Positions 23,392 through 30,737 of a stretch of 37,853 nucleotides of DNA are shown in pieces. Made by a program: the position numbers and the translations under genes. The notes under the pieces were generated by a model. That model searched no databases. It was not told where the DNA came from and saw only the letters and a list, made by a program, of their open reading frames with translations. The DNA is taken from positions 1 to 37,853 of the forward strand of contig JBBQHI010000035.1 of assembly GCA_038323835.1 (NCBI GenBank). The letters are read 5' to 3'. The stretch's first letter is position 1, and each line of letters starts with the position of its first letter. Origin of the DNA: JACVRW01 sp038323835. Its GTDB lineage: Bacteria > Actinomycetota > Thermoleophilia > Solirubrobacterales > Thermoleophilaceae.

Positions 23392-24237
23392 GTGAGCACC
23401 GACGAGCTGCGTGAAACACTCCGGGTCATGTGGGGCTCGGTGGCCGGGTCCTGGGAGGAGCACGCCGCTTTCGTGGACGAGCGCGGGGCGGCCGCCACCG
23501 CGCGGATGCTCGAGCTGGCCGCCCCGGGTCCGGGAGATCGCGTGCTCGAGCTGGCCTGCGGTCCGGGCGGCGCCGGGCTGGCGGCGGCGCGGCGGGTGGA
23601 GCCCGGGGGTAGCGTCGTGATGTCCGACCTGGCCGCGGAGATGACGGCCATCGCCGCGGCACGCGCCCGCGACCTCGGCCTCGAGAACGTGAGGACGCGC
23701 GAGCTCGACCTCGAGAGCATCGACCAGCCCGACGACACCTACGACGTGGTGCTCTGCCGCGAGGGCCTGATGCTCGTGCCCGAGCCGGACCGGGCCGCGT
23801 CGGAGATCGCCCGCGTGCTGGCGCCGGGCGGGCGCTTCGCGGTCGCGGTGTGGGGCCCGCGCGAGCGCAACCCGTGGCTCGGCCTCCTCTTCGACGCGGT
23901 GAGCGCCCAGATCGGCGCCCCGATCCCACCGCCCGGTCGCCCCGGGCCCTTCTCCCTCTCGGATGCGGATGCACTGACCGCGCTCCTGTCGGACGCCGGG
24001 CTGGCCGGCGTCACGGTGACGGAGGAGCCGCTTCCGATGCCCGCCGCCTCATTCGAGGAATGGTGGTCGGTGGTGCCGGCGCTGGCGGGGCCGCTCGGGA
24101 ACGTGCTGGCGGCGCTTCCCGAGGACGCCCGCGAGGGGATCCGCGCGAGGGCGGAGGAGGGCCTGCGGGAGTACGAGACCCCGGCCGGCCTCGAGATCCC
24201 GGGGGTGTCGCTCCTGGCCTCCGGCCACAGCCGCTGA
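23392..24237 (+). CDS. Class I SAM-dependent methyltransferase (Methyltransf_11/25 type)
   Basis: A 281-aa methyltransferase. Motif I reads RVLELACGPGGAGLAAARRV, the acidic residue after strand 2 is in VVMSDLAAEM, and YDVVLCREGLMLVPEPDRAASEIARVLAPGGRFAVAVWGP covers motifs II-III. The C-terminal 100 residues form a substrate cap (PMPAASFEEWWSVVPALAG) similar to that of ubiquinone/menaquinone-type and small-molecule methyltransferases. It does not closely resemble the divergent methyltransferase, so the pair is not a recent duplication. Confidence 0.9.
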   Translation: MSTDELRETLRVMWGSVAGSWEEHAAFVDERGAAATARMLELAAPGPGDRVLELACGPGGAGLAAARRVEPGGSVVMSDLAAEMTAIAAARARDLGLENVRTRELDLESIDQPDDTYDVVLCREGLMLVPEPDRAASEIARVLAPGGRFAVAVWGPRERNPWLGLLFDAVSAQIGAPIPPPGRPGPFSLSDADALTALLSDAGLAGVTVTEEPLPMPAASFEEWWSVVPALAGPLGNVLAALPEDAREGIRARAEEGLREYETPAGLEIPGVSLLASGHSR

Positions 24238-24250
24238 GAAAACGACAGGC

Positions 24251-24283
24251 CGAGGGACCGGCCCCGCCCGGGCCGGCCCCTCG
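24251..24283. terminator. Hairpin between convergent genes
   Basis: CGAGGG-A-CCGGCCC with GGGCCGG-C-CCCTCG forms 6 bp plus one mismatch plus 7 bp around a CGCCC loop. On the minus side a TTTT run follows about 8 nt later. It probably ends the converging transcripts of the methyltransferase and the PepSY-like gene. Confidence 0.6.
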
Positions 24284-24308
24284 ACGGACGCAGCGGCGCG
24301 GCCGGTGC

Positions 24309-24758
24309 CTACCGGACGCCCATCGTGTTCACGGCGGTCACGTGGAAGTCGCTGTTGACCAGGACCTCCAGCTCGGTGCCGTTCGCCTTCCTCACGTGCG
24401 CCTCGTAGGGCGACCCGTGGTCCACGTCCGTCTCGACCCGCTCCACGGTGCCGCCCGGGACCTTGGCCTCGGCCGCGGCCTTCACCTTCGCGGCCACATC
24501 CGAGGGCAGAGCGTTCTCGGTCTTGCCGTTCTTGCCCACGTGGCCGCCGAGCTTGGTCGGGTCGGGCCTCGAGCCGTTCGGCGGCTTGCCCTGGACGGGC
24601 CCTCCGTAGCCCTGGGCCTGGCCGGCCTGGGTGCCCGAACCGGTGGACCCGGAGTTGTTCGACGTCGCGGCGTTAGCGAGTGCGGACCCGCCGAGGGCCA
24701 GCGCCCCGAGGGCACCCACCGTCAGCGCGCCCTTGCGTATCGACTGGGAATAGGACAT
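24309..24758 (-). CDS. Secreted PepSY-like protein
   Basis: A 149-aa exported protein. A signal peptide covers about 1-31 (ALANAAT). A Ser/Gly/Asn/Pro-rich linker follows to about residue 75. The rest is one PepSY-like module: PSDVAAKVKAAAEAKVPGGTVERVETD, then SPYEAHVRKANGTELEVLVNSDFHVTAV. PepSY modules inhibit peptidases or bind ligands outside the cell. ATG 24758 is preferred over the GTG two codons upstream because it lies 8 nt after GAGGAGG. Confidence 0.82.
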   Translation of the reverse strand: MSYSQSIRKGALTVGALGALALGGSALANAATSNNSGSTGSGTQAGQAQGYGGPVQGKPPNGSRPDPTKLGGHVGKNGKTENALPSDVAAKVKAAAEAKVPGGTVERVETDVDHGSPYEAHVRKANGTELEVLVNSDFHVTAVNTMGVR

Positions 24759-24860
24759 CTGCACAACCTCCTCTTGGGGATGACTTGACGCTCGTCACCG
24801 TGCGGGGCGGCCCTGGGGGGACGCTCCCGAAGCACTGAGAGGACGCTGGGAGGACATCCC

Positions 24861-25214
24861 CTAGCTGTGGGGGGCGCGGGCGGCCCAGCGCTCGGCCCAC
24901 TCGTCAAGCGGCGAGTACGCCTCCAGAAGGAGCCGTCCCTCGGGGGTGAGGACGTAGCCGCCCTTGCCGTTGTCGAGGATGCCAGCCGAACGCAGCTCTC
25001 CCAGGCGTTGGTTGAGGACGCTCGAGGAGACACCCCCGCAGCGGTCCTGGAGCGCGCGGAAGAGGAGCGGCCCGTCGCGCAGCTCCCAGATCGCGCGCAG
25101 CGCCCAGCGGCGCCCCAGCAGATCGAGCAGGGCCATGATCGGGCGGCCGCTCGCCGAGCCGCGGACGGGGGCGCCGGGGACGGGCACCCCGGACGGATCC
25201 CGGCGGGGGCTCAT
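24861..25214 (-). CDS. HxlR-family transcriptional regulator
   Basis: A 117-aa winged-helix regulator of the HxlR family. The core runs ALLDLLGRRWALRAIWELRDGPLLFRALQD, then VSSSVLNQRLGELRSAGIL (recognition helix) and the wing KGGYVLTPEGRLLL, ending with EWAERWAARAP. No redox-sensing Cys stands in the usual N-terminal place, though there is one Cys in RCGGVSSS. An upstream in-frame ATG (25247) would add 11 basic residues but lies in the operator; GAGG stands before ATG 25214. It is divergent from the carboxymuconolactone-decarboxylase-family gene and probably controls it. Confidence 0.88.
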   Translation of the reverse strand: MSPRRDPSGVPVPGAPVRGSASGRPIMALLDLLGRRWALRAIWELRDGPLLFRALQDRCGGVSSSVLNQRLGELRSAGILDNGKGGYVLTPEGRLLLEAYSPLDEWAERWAARAPHS

Positions 25215-25218
25215 CCGC

Positions 25219-25247
25219 TTGCGCCTCGGAAATCGAAGCAATACCAT
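25219..25247 (+). promoter_or_regulatory. Promoter of the carboxymuconolactone-decarboxylase-family gene
   Basis: TTGCGC (25219-25224), a 17-nt spacer, and TACCAT (25242-25247). This is the best sigma-70-type promoter in the window. The leader of about 37 nt contains AGGAG before ATG 25291. Confidence 0.6.
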
Positions 25248-25255
25248 CGCTGCTT
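25236..25255. promoter_or_regulatory. Probable HxlR operator
   Basis: AAGCA-N10-TGCTT, an inverted repeat that spans the -10 box (25242-25247) of the divergent gene. HxlR-type dimers bind dyads of about this size, so binding here should block the plus-strand promoter and affect the regulator's own promoter. Confidence 0.55.
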
Positions 25256-25290
25256 TGAAAAGAGAAGCACGACCGACAGGAGCGTAGCCC

Positions 25291-25872
25291 ATGCTCGTCC
25301 CCAGTCCCCGCATCGCCCCGCTCGAGCCGCCATACGATGCCGACACCGAGGCCGCGCTCGCCAAGTGGATGCCACCCGGCAGCGCCGTCGAGCCGCTGCG
25401 GCTGTTCCGCACGCTCTCGGTGCACCGCGAGCTTGCCGACCGCATGCGCCCGCTCGGCGCCGGCATTCTGGGACGGAGCGCGATCGTGCCTGCACTCCTG
25501 CGGGAGGTGATGATCCACCGCACGTGCGCGCTGGTGGGCGCCGAGTACGAGTGGGGCGTGCACGTTGCCGCGTTCGGCAAGCCGCTCGGCTTCAGCAACG
25601 ACCAACTGGCCTCGACGGTGCACGGCTCGTGGCGCGATCCGTGCTGGGATCCGGCGCAGGCGTCGGTTTTTCGGCTGGCCGACGAGCTGCACGAGACCGG
25701 CAAGGTCTCGGACGAGGGCTGGACGGAGCTGCGGGAGCACCTCAACGAGCCTCAGGTGATCGAGCTGCTCGTGACCGCGGGCTGGTACCACGTGATCGGG
25801 TTCGTCTGCAATGGCGCCCGCGTGGCGCGCGAGGACTGGGCGCCGGGCTTCGCGCAGGCGGCATCGGCGTAG
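25291..25872 (+). CDS. Carboxymuconolactone decarboxylase (CMD/AhpD) family protein
   Basis: A 193-aa all-helical protein of the carboxymuconolactone decarboxylase / AhpD superfamily. RLFRTLSVHRELADRMRPLGAGILG and VPALLREVMIHRTCALVGAEYEWGVHVAAF are typical of the longer single-domain members. The AhpD CxxC is absent: there is one Cys in HRTCALVGAEYEWGVH, so peroxidase activity is unlikely from sequence. Members next to HxlR or TetR regulators often act in detoxification of electrophiles; that role is inferred here from context only. AGGAG precedes the ATG. Confidence 0.88.
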   Translation: MLVPSPRIAPLEPPYDADTEAALAKWMPPGSAVEPLRLFRTLSVHRELADRMRPLGAGILGRSAIVPALLREVMIHRTCALVGAEYEWGVHVAAFGKPLGFSNDQLASTVHGSWRDPCWDPAQASVFRLADELHETGKVSDEGWTELREHLNEPQVIELLVTAGWYHVIGFVCNGARVAREDWAPGFAQAASA

Positions 25873-25928
25873 CCGCGGGCGCTTCTGGGCAGGTAGGGAG
25901 GAGTGGAGCCCGATTGGGGAGGAAGCAG

Positions 25929-27026
25929 ATGACGGGGAGACGCATCGCGCTCGTGATGGGTTTGGCGGCGCTGCTGGCGGCGGGGAGCATCTCGGCCTGC
26001 GGAAGCGACGACTCCGGAGGCGGCGGAAGGGGCGGCGGCAAGACGATCGCGTTGCTCCTGCCCGAGACCAAGACCGCACGCTATGAGGCTCACGACCGGC
26101 CAGATTTCGAGGCCAAGGTGAAGGAGCTCTGCCCAGACTGCGAGGTGACCTACGCGAACGCCACCCAGGACGCCACCAAGCAGCAGGCCCAGGCCGAGGC
26201 CGCGATCACCAAGGGCGCCGACGCCGTGGTGCTCGACGCCGTGGACGCCAAGTCGGCCGTGGTGATGGTGGAGCGCGCGAAGCAGTCCGACGTGCCCGTA
26301 CTGGCCTACGACCGCCTGATCTCGGATGCCGACCTGGACTACTACGTGTCCTTCGACAACGTGCGACAGGGACGGATCCAGGCGCAGTCGCTCCTCGACG
26401 GCCTGGGGTCCGGCAAGGAGAACGGATCGATCGTGATGATTAACGGGTCTCCCACCGACCCGAGCGCCGGCGACTACAAGAAGGGCGCCCACCAGGTCTT
26501 CGACAAGAGCGGCGTGAAGATCGCGAAGGAGTACGACACGCCGGACTGGAGTCCCGACAAGGCGGAGCGCGAAACCGAGCAGGCGCTCACCGCGGTGGGC
26601 AAGGAGAACGTGGCCGGCGTGTACTCCGCGAACGACGGCATGGCCGCTGGGGCGATCGCGGCGATGAAGAGCGCGGGGATCGACCCGGCCGACCTGCCGA
26701 TCAGCGGCGGTGACGCCGAGGTGGCCGCCCTGCAGCGGATCCTCATGGGCGAGCAGTACGCCACGATCTACCTCACGATCCGCAAGCAGGCCGAGACGGC
26801 GGCCGAGTTGGCTGTGGCCATGGCGCGGGGCGAGAAGGCGCCCCCGGGACTGGTGAACACGAAGATCGACAACGGCAAGGAGGACGTGCCGTCGGTGCTC
26901 CTCACTCCGGTGGCGGTCACGAAGGGCAACATCGCCGGAACGGTGATCAAGGACGAGTTCTACAAGCCGTCCGAGATCTGCACCGGCGAGTACAAGAAGG
27001 CCTGCTCAGCCGCCGGCATTGGCTGA
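25929..27026 (+). CDS. Sugar ABC transporter substrate-binding lipoprotein (XylF/ChvE-like)
   Basis: A 365-aa periplasmic-binding-protein type I lipoprotein. The signal peptide ends in the lipobox SISAC, giving lipidated Cys24, followed by a Gly/Ser linker. IALLLPETKTARYEAHDRPDF, KGADAVVLDAVDAKS, VPVLAYDRLI and VYSANDGMAAGAIAAMKSAG are typical of xylose/multi-sugar receptors. GGGGAGGAAGCAG precedes the ATG. No ATPase or permease gene is adjacent, so the partner transporter is elsewhere or lost. Hairpin repeat copy 3 begins one nt after the stop. Confidence 0.93.
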   Translation: MTGRRIALVMGLAALLAAGSISACGSDDSGGGGRGGGKTIALLLPETKTARYEAHDRPDFEAKVKELCPDCEVTYANATQDATKQQAQAEAAITKGADAVVLDAVDAKSAVVMVERAKQSDVPVLAYDRLISDADLDYYVSFDNVRQGRIQAQSLLDGLGSGKENGSIVMINGSPTDPSAGDYKKGAHQVFDKSGVKIAKEYDTPDWSPDKAERETEQALTAVGKENVAGVYSANDGMAAGAIAAMKSAGIDPADLPISGGDAEVAALQRILMGEQYATIYLTIRKQAETAAELAVAMARGEKAPPGLVNTKIDNGKEDVPSVLLTPVAVTKGNIAGTVIKDEFYKPSEICTGEYKKACSAAGIG

Positions 27027-27027
27027 T

Positions 27028-27063
27028 AGGAGCGCCGCCCGATCGCCGACTGGGCGACCACCG
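27028..27063 (+). repeat. Hairpin repeat, copy 3
   Basis: AGGAGCGCCGCCC-GATCGCCGACT-GGGCGACCACCG, one nt after the stop of the binding-protein gene. It matches copy 2 at 32 of 36 positions. The stem is weakened by one G-T pair and one mismatch. The truncated cupin gene ends (27071) right beside it. Confidence 0.75.
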
Positions 27064-27070
27064 AATCCAT

Positions 27071-27220
27071 TCATTGGGTCAGCCACTCCGTCTCCATCCG
27101 GGCCACGTGGCTCAGGAGGAACGACACCTGCGCGCCGTGCGCGTGGCCGTCGAACGTGCCGGCGTTCTCTCCCGCCGGAAGGTCATCGACACTGATCAGG
27201 TGCTCGGACCGGCTGTTCAT
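27071..27220 (-). pseudogene. Truncated cupin-like gene remnant (49 aa)
   Basis: The minus strand encodes MNSRSEHLISVDDLPAGENA followed by GTFDGHAHGAQVSFLLSHVA and RMETEWLTQ. The first 37 residues look like the N-terminus of a cupin protein (D-LPAGE--GTF-G--HGA-VSFLL), but the metal-binding cupin core that should follow is missing. The ATG has a CACGAT box 6 nt upstream, the leaderless layout of intact genes here, so its promoter survives. The end abuts hairpin repeat copy 3, perhaps marking a deletion junction. It might still be expressed as a short peptide. Confidence 0.5.
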
Positions 27221-27226
27221 GCCCGC

Positions 27227-27232
27227 ATCGTG
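27227..27232 (-). promoter_or_regulatory. -10 box CACGAT for cupin remnant
   Basis: CACGAT, 6 nt, ATG 27220: the same hexamer and nearly the same spacing as at the methyltransferase start near 23353. Confidence 0.4.
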
Positions 27233-27261
27233 GCGCGTCTTCGGCTCTCGGTGGTGGACGG

Positions 27262-28425
27262 CTGACGTGCGAGCGGGCGCGCCGGGTCCCCCTCTCCGAG
27301 ATCGCTCGCGGGTGGGGGCGCATCGGTTGCGTCGGCTTCGGCGGACCGCCGGCGCACATCGCTCTTCTCCGCAGCCTCTGCGTTGAGCGTCGCTCCTGGC
27401 TGAGCCCGGCCGAGTTCGAGGACGCGATCGCCGCCACCAACCTCCTGCCCGGCCCGGCCTCCACGCAGCTGGCCATCTTCTGCGCGTGGCGGGTCGGCGG
27501 CGTGCCCGGCGCGCTCGTGGGAGGCGCGGGATTCATCCTGCCGGGGCTGGTGATGATCATCGCGCTCGCTGCGCTTTTTCTGGCGGGGTCTCCGCCCGAC
27601 GTGACCCTGGGCGCGGGCGCGGGCGCCGGGGCGGCCGTGGCAGCCGTGGCCGTGCACGCGGGCACCAGTCTGATCCCGGCCAGTCGCTCGCGCCGCGCCG
27701 GCGGGGGCGGGCCCCGGTGGCTCGCGTACGCTGTGGCGGGCGCCCTCGCCGCCGCGCTCCTCGGACCGTGGCTCGTGGCCGTGCTGCTGGCGTGCGGGGT
27801 GGTGGAGGCGATCCTGCGCCGCCCGGGCCGCACCGCCCGGCCGCTCCACCTCCACCTCTGGCCCGCGCTCGTTCCGCTCGCCGCCGCCACGGGGGGTCTC
27901 GGCGCGCTGGCCTGGACGGCGCTCAAGGTCGGGGCGCTGTCCTACGGCGGCGGCTTCGTGATCGTGCCGCTGATGCAGGCCGACGCGGTGAACCAGCACT
28001 GGATGACCGACGGGCAGTTCCTGAACGCGGTGGCGCTGGGCCAGGTCACCCCCGGGCCGGTGGTACACACGGTGGCCGTGGTGGGCTACGCGGCAGCCGG
28101 CGTGGGCGGCGCGCTGCTGGCTGCGGGCGTCGCGTTCGCGCCTTCGTTCTCGTTCGTCCTCCTCGGGGCCGATCGCTTCGACCGGCTGAAGGGCAACCCG
28201 GGCGTGCGGGCGTTCCTGGCCGGGGCGGGCCCCGCGGCGATCGGCGCGATCATCGGCTCGGCCATCCCGCTCGCGCTCGCCCTGAGCGAGGCGTGGCAGT
28301 ACGCCGTGCTTGCCCTCGCCGCGGTGTTGCTGTTGGCGCTGGGCCGCGGCGTGGTGCTCACCCTGCTGGCGGCGGGAGGCGCCGGAGCGCTGGTGGCGCT
28401 GGCCGGCGGACCGCTGCCCGGCTAG
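27262..28425 (+). CDS. chrA: Chromate transporter (ChrA family), start unresolved
   Basis: A protein of about 387 aa of the CHR family, which exports chromate or moves related anions. Both halves of the tandem CHR fold are visible: first GCVGFGGPPAHIALLR, NLLPGPASTQLAIFCAWR and GGAGFILPGLVMII, then KVGALSYGGGFVIVPLMQ and ALGQVTPGPVVHTVAVVGY. The frame contains no ATG, GTG or TTG before the conserved region. Either CTG 27262 is used, or GTG 27267 is used and one G in the run at 27281-27283 is an insertion, which would give VRAG...PLSEIAR. About 10-12 membrane segments. The stop shares CTAG with the converging small gene. Confidence 0.82.
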   Translation: MTCERARRVPLSEIARGWGRIGCVGFGGPPAHIALLRSLCVERRSWLSPAEFEDAIAATNLLPGPASTQLAIFCAWRVGGVPGALVGGAGFILPGLVMIIALAALFLAGSPPDVTLGAGAGAGAAVAAVAVHAGTSLIPASRSRRAGGGGPRWLAYAVAGALAAALLGPWLVAVLLACGVVEAILRRPGRTARPLHLHLWPALVPLAAATGGLGALAWTALKVGALSYGGGFVIVPLMQADAVNQHWMTDGQFLNAVALGQVTPGPVVHTVAVVGYAAAGVGGALLAAGVAFAPSFSFVLLGADRFDRLKGNPGVRAFLAGAGPAAIGAIIGSAIPLALALSEAWQYAVLALAAVLLLALGRGVVLTLLAAGGAGALVALAGGPLPG

Positions 28426-28625
28426 GGCTTCACGTCGCCGGGCTCACCGGCCTCGCGGAGATAGCCGAGAAAGCGCGGGTCACGGGACTCGAGCCGCTCG
28501 ACGGGCTCCCCCGTGCACGTGCACAGCAGCACGATCGCCGCCTCGTCCGACAGGTGCAGGATGCGATAGGTGGCGCCGGAGCCGGTCCAGCGCTGGAGCA
28601 CGTCCACAGGGTCCTCGGGACTCAC
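28422..28625 (-). CDS. Conserved-looking small protein, 67 aa
   Basis: VSPEDPVDVLQRWTGSGATY is followed by RILHLSDEAAIVLLCTCTGE and a charged tail (PVERLESRDPRFLGYL). It has one CTCTG motif with two Cys that might be redox-active or bind metal. I recognise no named family, although short cytosolic proteins with RW--SGA-YR-L and LCTC occur in actinobacteria. GTG 28625 shares GTGA with the stop of the secreted glycosidase gene, which indicates translational coupling. Its stop overlaps that of chrA tail to tail in one CTAG. Confidence 0.7.
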   Translation of the reverse strand: MSPEDPVDVLQRWTGSGATYRILHLSDEAAIVLLCTCTGEPVERLESRDPRFLGYLREAGEPGDVKP

Positions 28626-30160
28626 CGCCCGCTCACCGCCCGCCGGCAGCCATCGCCCCGAACGCCGCTGCCGCGCGTGATCGTGAGACTCACCCGGCCG
28701 GCGCCCTCGCAGCGGATCAGCCGTAGGTGCGACACACCCGGCCGGGACACGATCACCGCGCCGGACACGCGCGCCCGGTAGCCGCCGGGGAAGTCGCTGC
28801 GCGGGATGAACACCTCGCTGCGCAGCCCCGGCGCCGCCCGTTGCCCGCCGGGGAGCCGCGTGGAGAAGGTGAGATCGAAGCGGTGCGCCGCGGGGCGGAA
28901 GCGGAACCGGGTCGGCGTACCGGCCACGATGCGCGGGTAGGGCCGGACCAGGGCGCCGAGCTGGGCACGGTCCACGTTGTGACCCGTCGGAGGCAGCCTC
29001 GGGTCGAGCACGAGCTGGGGCGTGCCCGGGGAGTCGGTGATCCCGTTCGAGTGATAGGTCCATTCCTGCCAGCTCACCCGCGCCCGGTCGGCCGCGTCGG
29101 CCACGCGGGTGATCAGGCCGAGGTCGGAGGTGGAGCCGAACTCGCTGAGAATCTGCGGAGCCCGGTCGCGGCGGGCCTGTTTCGCCGCTCGCCCGAACGC
29201 GTGCCGCTCGTAGGCCGGGCAGTCCTCGATCTTCTGCGCCCCGGCCAGGCTCAGGCCCTTGAAGCAGTAGAGGTGCCACGAGAAGGCCACGGCCGGATCC
29301 CGCAGCGGCCGGTGGAGGCTCGGCGCCGTGCCCAGGAACCCGAAGCTCGTGGCCGGCTCGTAGTGCACGAGGCCGGTGCGGTCGGCGCTTCGGATCGCCC
29401 GCAGCATCCGGCGCGAGAACTCGGACAGCCTCCCGCGCTCGAAGCGCCGGCAGCCCGCGGCCGCGAAGCACTCACGGAAGTCGCTGCCGGGAAACGGCTC
29501 GTTCATCAGGTCGTAGCCCATCACCCCGCGCCGGTCGCGAAAGCGAGCGGCCACGTGGTGCCAGGCCGACGCGTAACGGGTCTGCACCCCCACCCCACCG
29601 GGCCCGCGCCGGTTGGCCCAGAAGTTGTCGTAGGTCCGCTGGAGCGCGGGCATGAAGTAGTAGTTGAGCGGGAACCCCGACTGCGGCTCCGCGGGCAGCC
29701 CGTCGTCGAGCACGGCCCAGTCGGGGAACCCCTGGCCCTGGAAGCGCTCGTTGTACTGGTCCTGGTGGAAGTCGAGGAGCGAGTAGATGCCGTGGCGCCG
29801 GAAGGTCCGCACCGTCTTCGCGATCTGGCCGAGGTAGCCGTCGTCGTACACGCCGGGACGCGGCTCCACCGCGGTGTAGATCACGCCGAGGCGGATCGTG
29901 TTGAACCCCTGACGGGCCATGAATGCGGCGTCGTCATCGCCGATGCCGATCGACGAGGGCAGGTATGGCGCTCGCTTGGCCACGACGTTCAGCCCGTGCA
30001 GGATGCGGACGCGCCCGTAATCGTCGGTGTACCAGCGACCCTCGTGGCCGAGCTGCCCGGGGCGGACCGCGGCCGCGGCCGGCACGGCGGCGACCGCAGC
30101 GGCCACGGCGATCGCCGCGAGGGCCGCGAGAGTGCGGCCGCCCGTCCGGAGCGCGTTCAC
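28622..30160 (-). CDS. Secreted GH5 glycosidase, endoglycoceramidase-like
   Basis: A 512-aa exported glycoside hydrolase of family 5, in the endoglycoceramidase-like branch. Signal peptide about 1-31 (PAAAAV). The (beta/alpha)8 barrel shows VRILHGLNVVAKRAPY, GFNTIRLGVIYTAVEP, YSLLDFHQDQYNERF, the acid/base YDLMNEPFPG (Glu221) and the nucleophile ILSEFGST (Glu340). A C-terminal beta-sandwich of about 110 residues follows. Family members remove glycans from glycolipids or cleave beta-glucosides. GTG 30160 gives a proper signal peptide and follows the previous stop by 10 nt, so it is in an operon with the 132-aa secreted protein. Confidence 0.92.
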   Translation of the reverse strand: MNALRTGGRTLAALAAIAVAAAVAAVPAAAAVRPGQLGHEGRWYTDDYGRVRILHGLNVVAKRAPYLPSSIGIGDDDAAFMARQGFNTIRLGVIYTAVEPRPGVYDDGYLGQIAKTVRTFRRHGIYSLLDFHQDQYNERFQGQGFPDWAVLDDGLPAEPQSGFPLNYYFMPALQRTYDNFWANRRGPGGVGVQTRYASAWHHVAARFRDRRGVMGYDLMNEPFPGSDFRECFAAAGCRRFERGRLSEFSRRMLRAIRSADRTGLVHYEPATSFGFLGTAPSLHRPLRDPAVAFSWHLYCFKGLSLAGAQKIEDCPAYERHAFGRAAKQARRDRAPQILSEFGSTSDLGLITRVADAADRARVSWQEWTYHSNGITDSPGTPQLVLDPRLPPTGHNVDRAQLGALVRPYPRIVAGTPTRFRFRPAAHRFDLTFSTRLPGGQRAAPGLRSEVFIPRSDFPGGYRARVSGAVIVSRPGVSHLRLIRCEGAGRVSLTITRGSGVRGDGCRRAVSGR

Positions 30161-30170
30161 GCGCGCACGC

Positions 30171-30569
30171 TCAGGAGAGCGCGAGCGTGATCTTGCCGCC
30201 CTTGCCGTCACAGGCCGCGGGGAGATAGAGCTTGGCCGTGGCCTTCTTGCTCGAGGAGAACTTGCCCTGAAGGCGCCAGACGAGCAGCGAGCCGGTGGTC
30301 TTCTTGGCGGTGAACTTGCCCTTGCTGATCGAGAACTTGGAGCTCACGCCGATGCGCGTGCCGCCACACTCGAGCCGCACCTTGCCGGTGGTGCCCTTGC
30401 TCGAGACCTTCAGCACCACCCGTTTGGAGATGCGACTGCCGTTGTCGGGCAGCTGGCCGACATAGCTCGCCCCCTTCTTCGGGGCTGCCGCCGCGACGAC
30501 GGACGGGAGGACGAGGGCCGCAAGGGCCAGGAAGGCCAGGACGGCCGGCAGTGAGGCGTGTCGCCGCAT
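30171..30569 (-). CDS. Small secreted protein, unknown function
   Basis: A 132-aa exported protein: a signal peptide to about residue 29, then a Lys/Ser/Thr/Gly-rich domain with alternating hydrophobic residues (SRISKRVVLKVSSKGTTGKV, GKFTAKKTTGSLLVWRLQGK), which suggests an all-beta fold. Two Cys may form a disulfide (LECGGT and PAACDGK). AAGGAGA stands before the ATG. It is first in the operon with the GH5 enzyme and may bind carbohydrate, but that is only guilt by association. Confidence 0.75.
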   Translation of the reverse strand: MRRHASLPAVLAFLALAALVLPSVVAAAAPKKGASYVGQLPDNGSRISKRVVLKVSSKGTTGKVRLECGGTRIGVSSKFSISKGKFTAKKTTGSLLVWRLQGKFSSSKKATAKLYLPAACDGKGGKITLALS

Positions 30570-30677
30570 GTGGGTGGATCTCCTTAGAGGTGAGTGGCTT
30601 GGGCGGGCGGGTCGCCGGCGACCCTAAGTCACTTGCGACGGACGCGCAACGGGGGACGGGGCGAGGGCCCGCCCCTT

Positions 30678-30702
30678 GGTTGAACCCGCACAAGCCGGGT
30701 AG
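30678..30702 (+). promoter_or_regulatory. Sigma-B-like stress promoter
   Basis: GGTTGAA ... GGGTAG: GTTGAA (30679-30684), 12 nt, GGGTAG (30697-30702). This is close to the sigma-B/sigma-F pattern GTTTAA-N12-15-GGGTAT (five of six in each box). It would start a leader of about 30 nt before ATG 30738. Confidence 0.5.
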
Positions 30703-30737
30703 TCGTCATCCAGGTCAAACGGAGAGGGAGATCTGAC

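Noticed and set aside
24867..25928. N-terminal extension of the sugar-binding protein frame
   Set aside because: The frame is open through the HxlR and CMD genes, but the true start is ATG 25929 with its ribosome-binding site and lipoprotein signal.
27074..27265. 63-aa plus-strand frame before chrA
   Set aside because: It is antisense to the cupin remnant, which has the recognisable sequence; its only virtue is the CTGA overlap with chrA.
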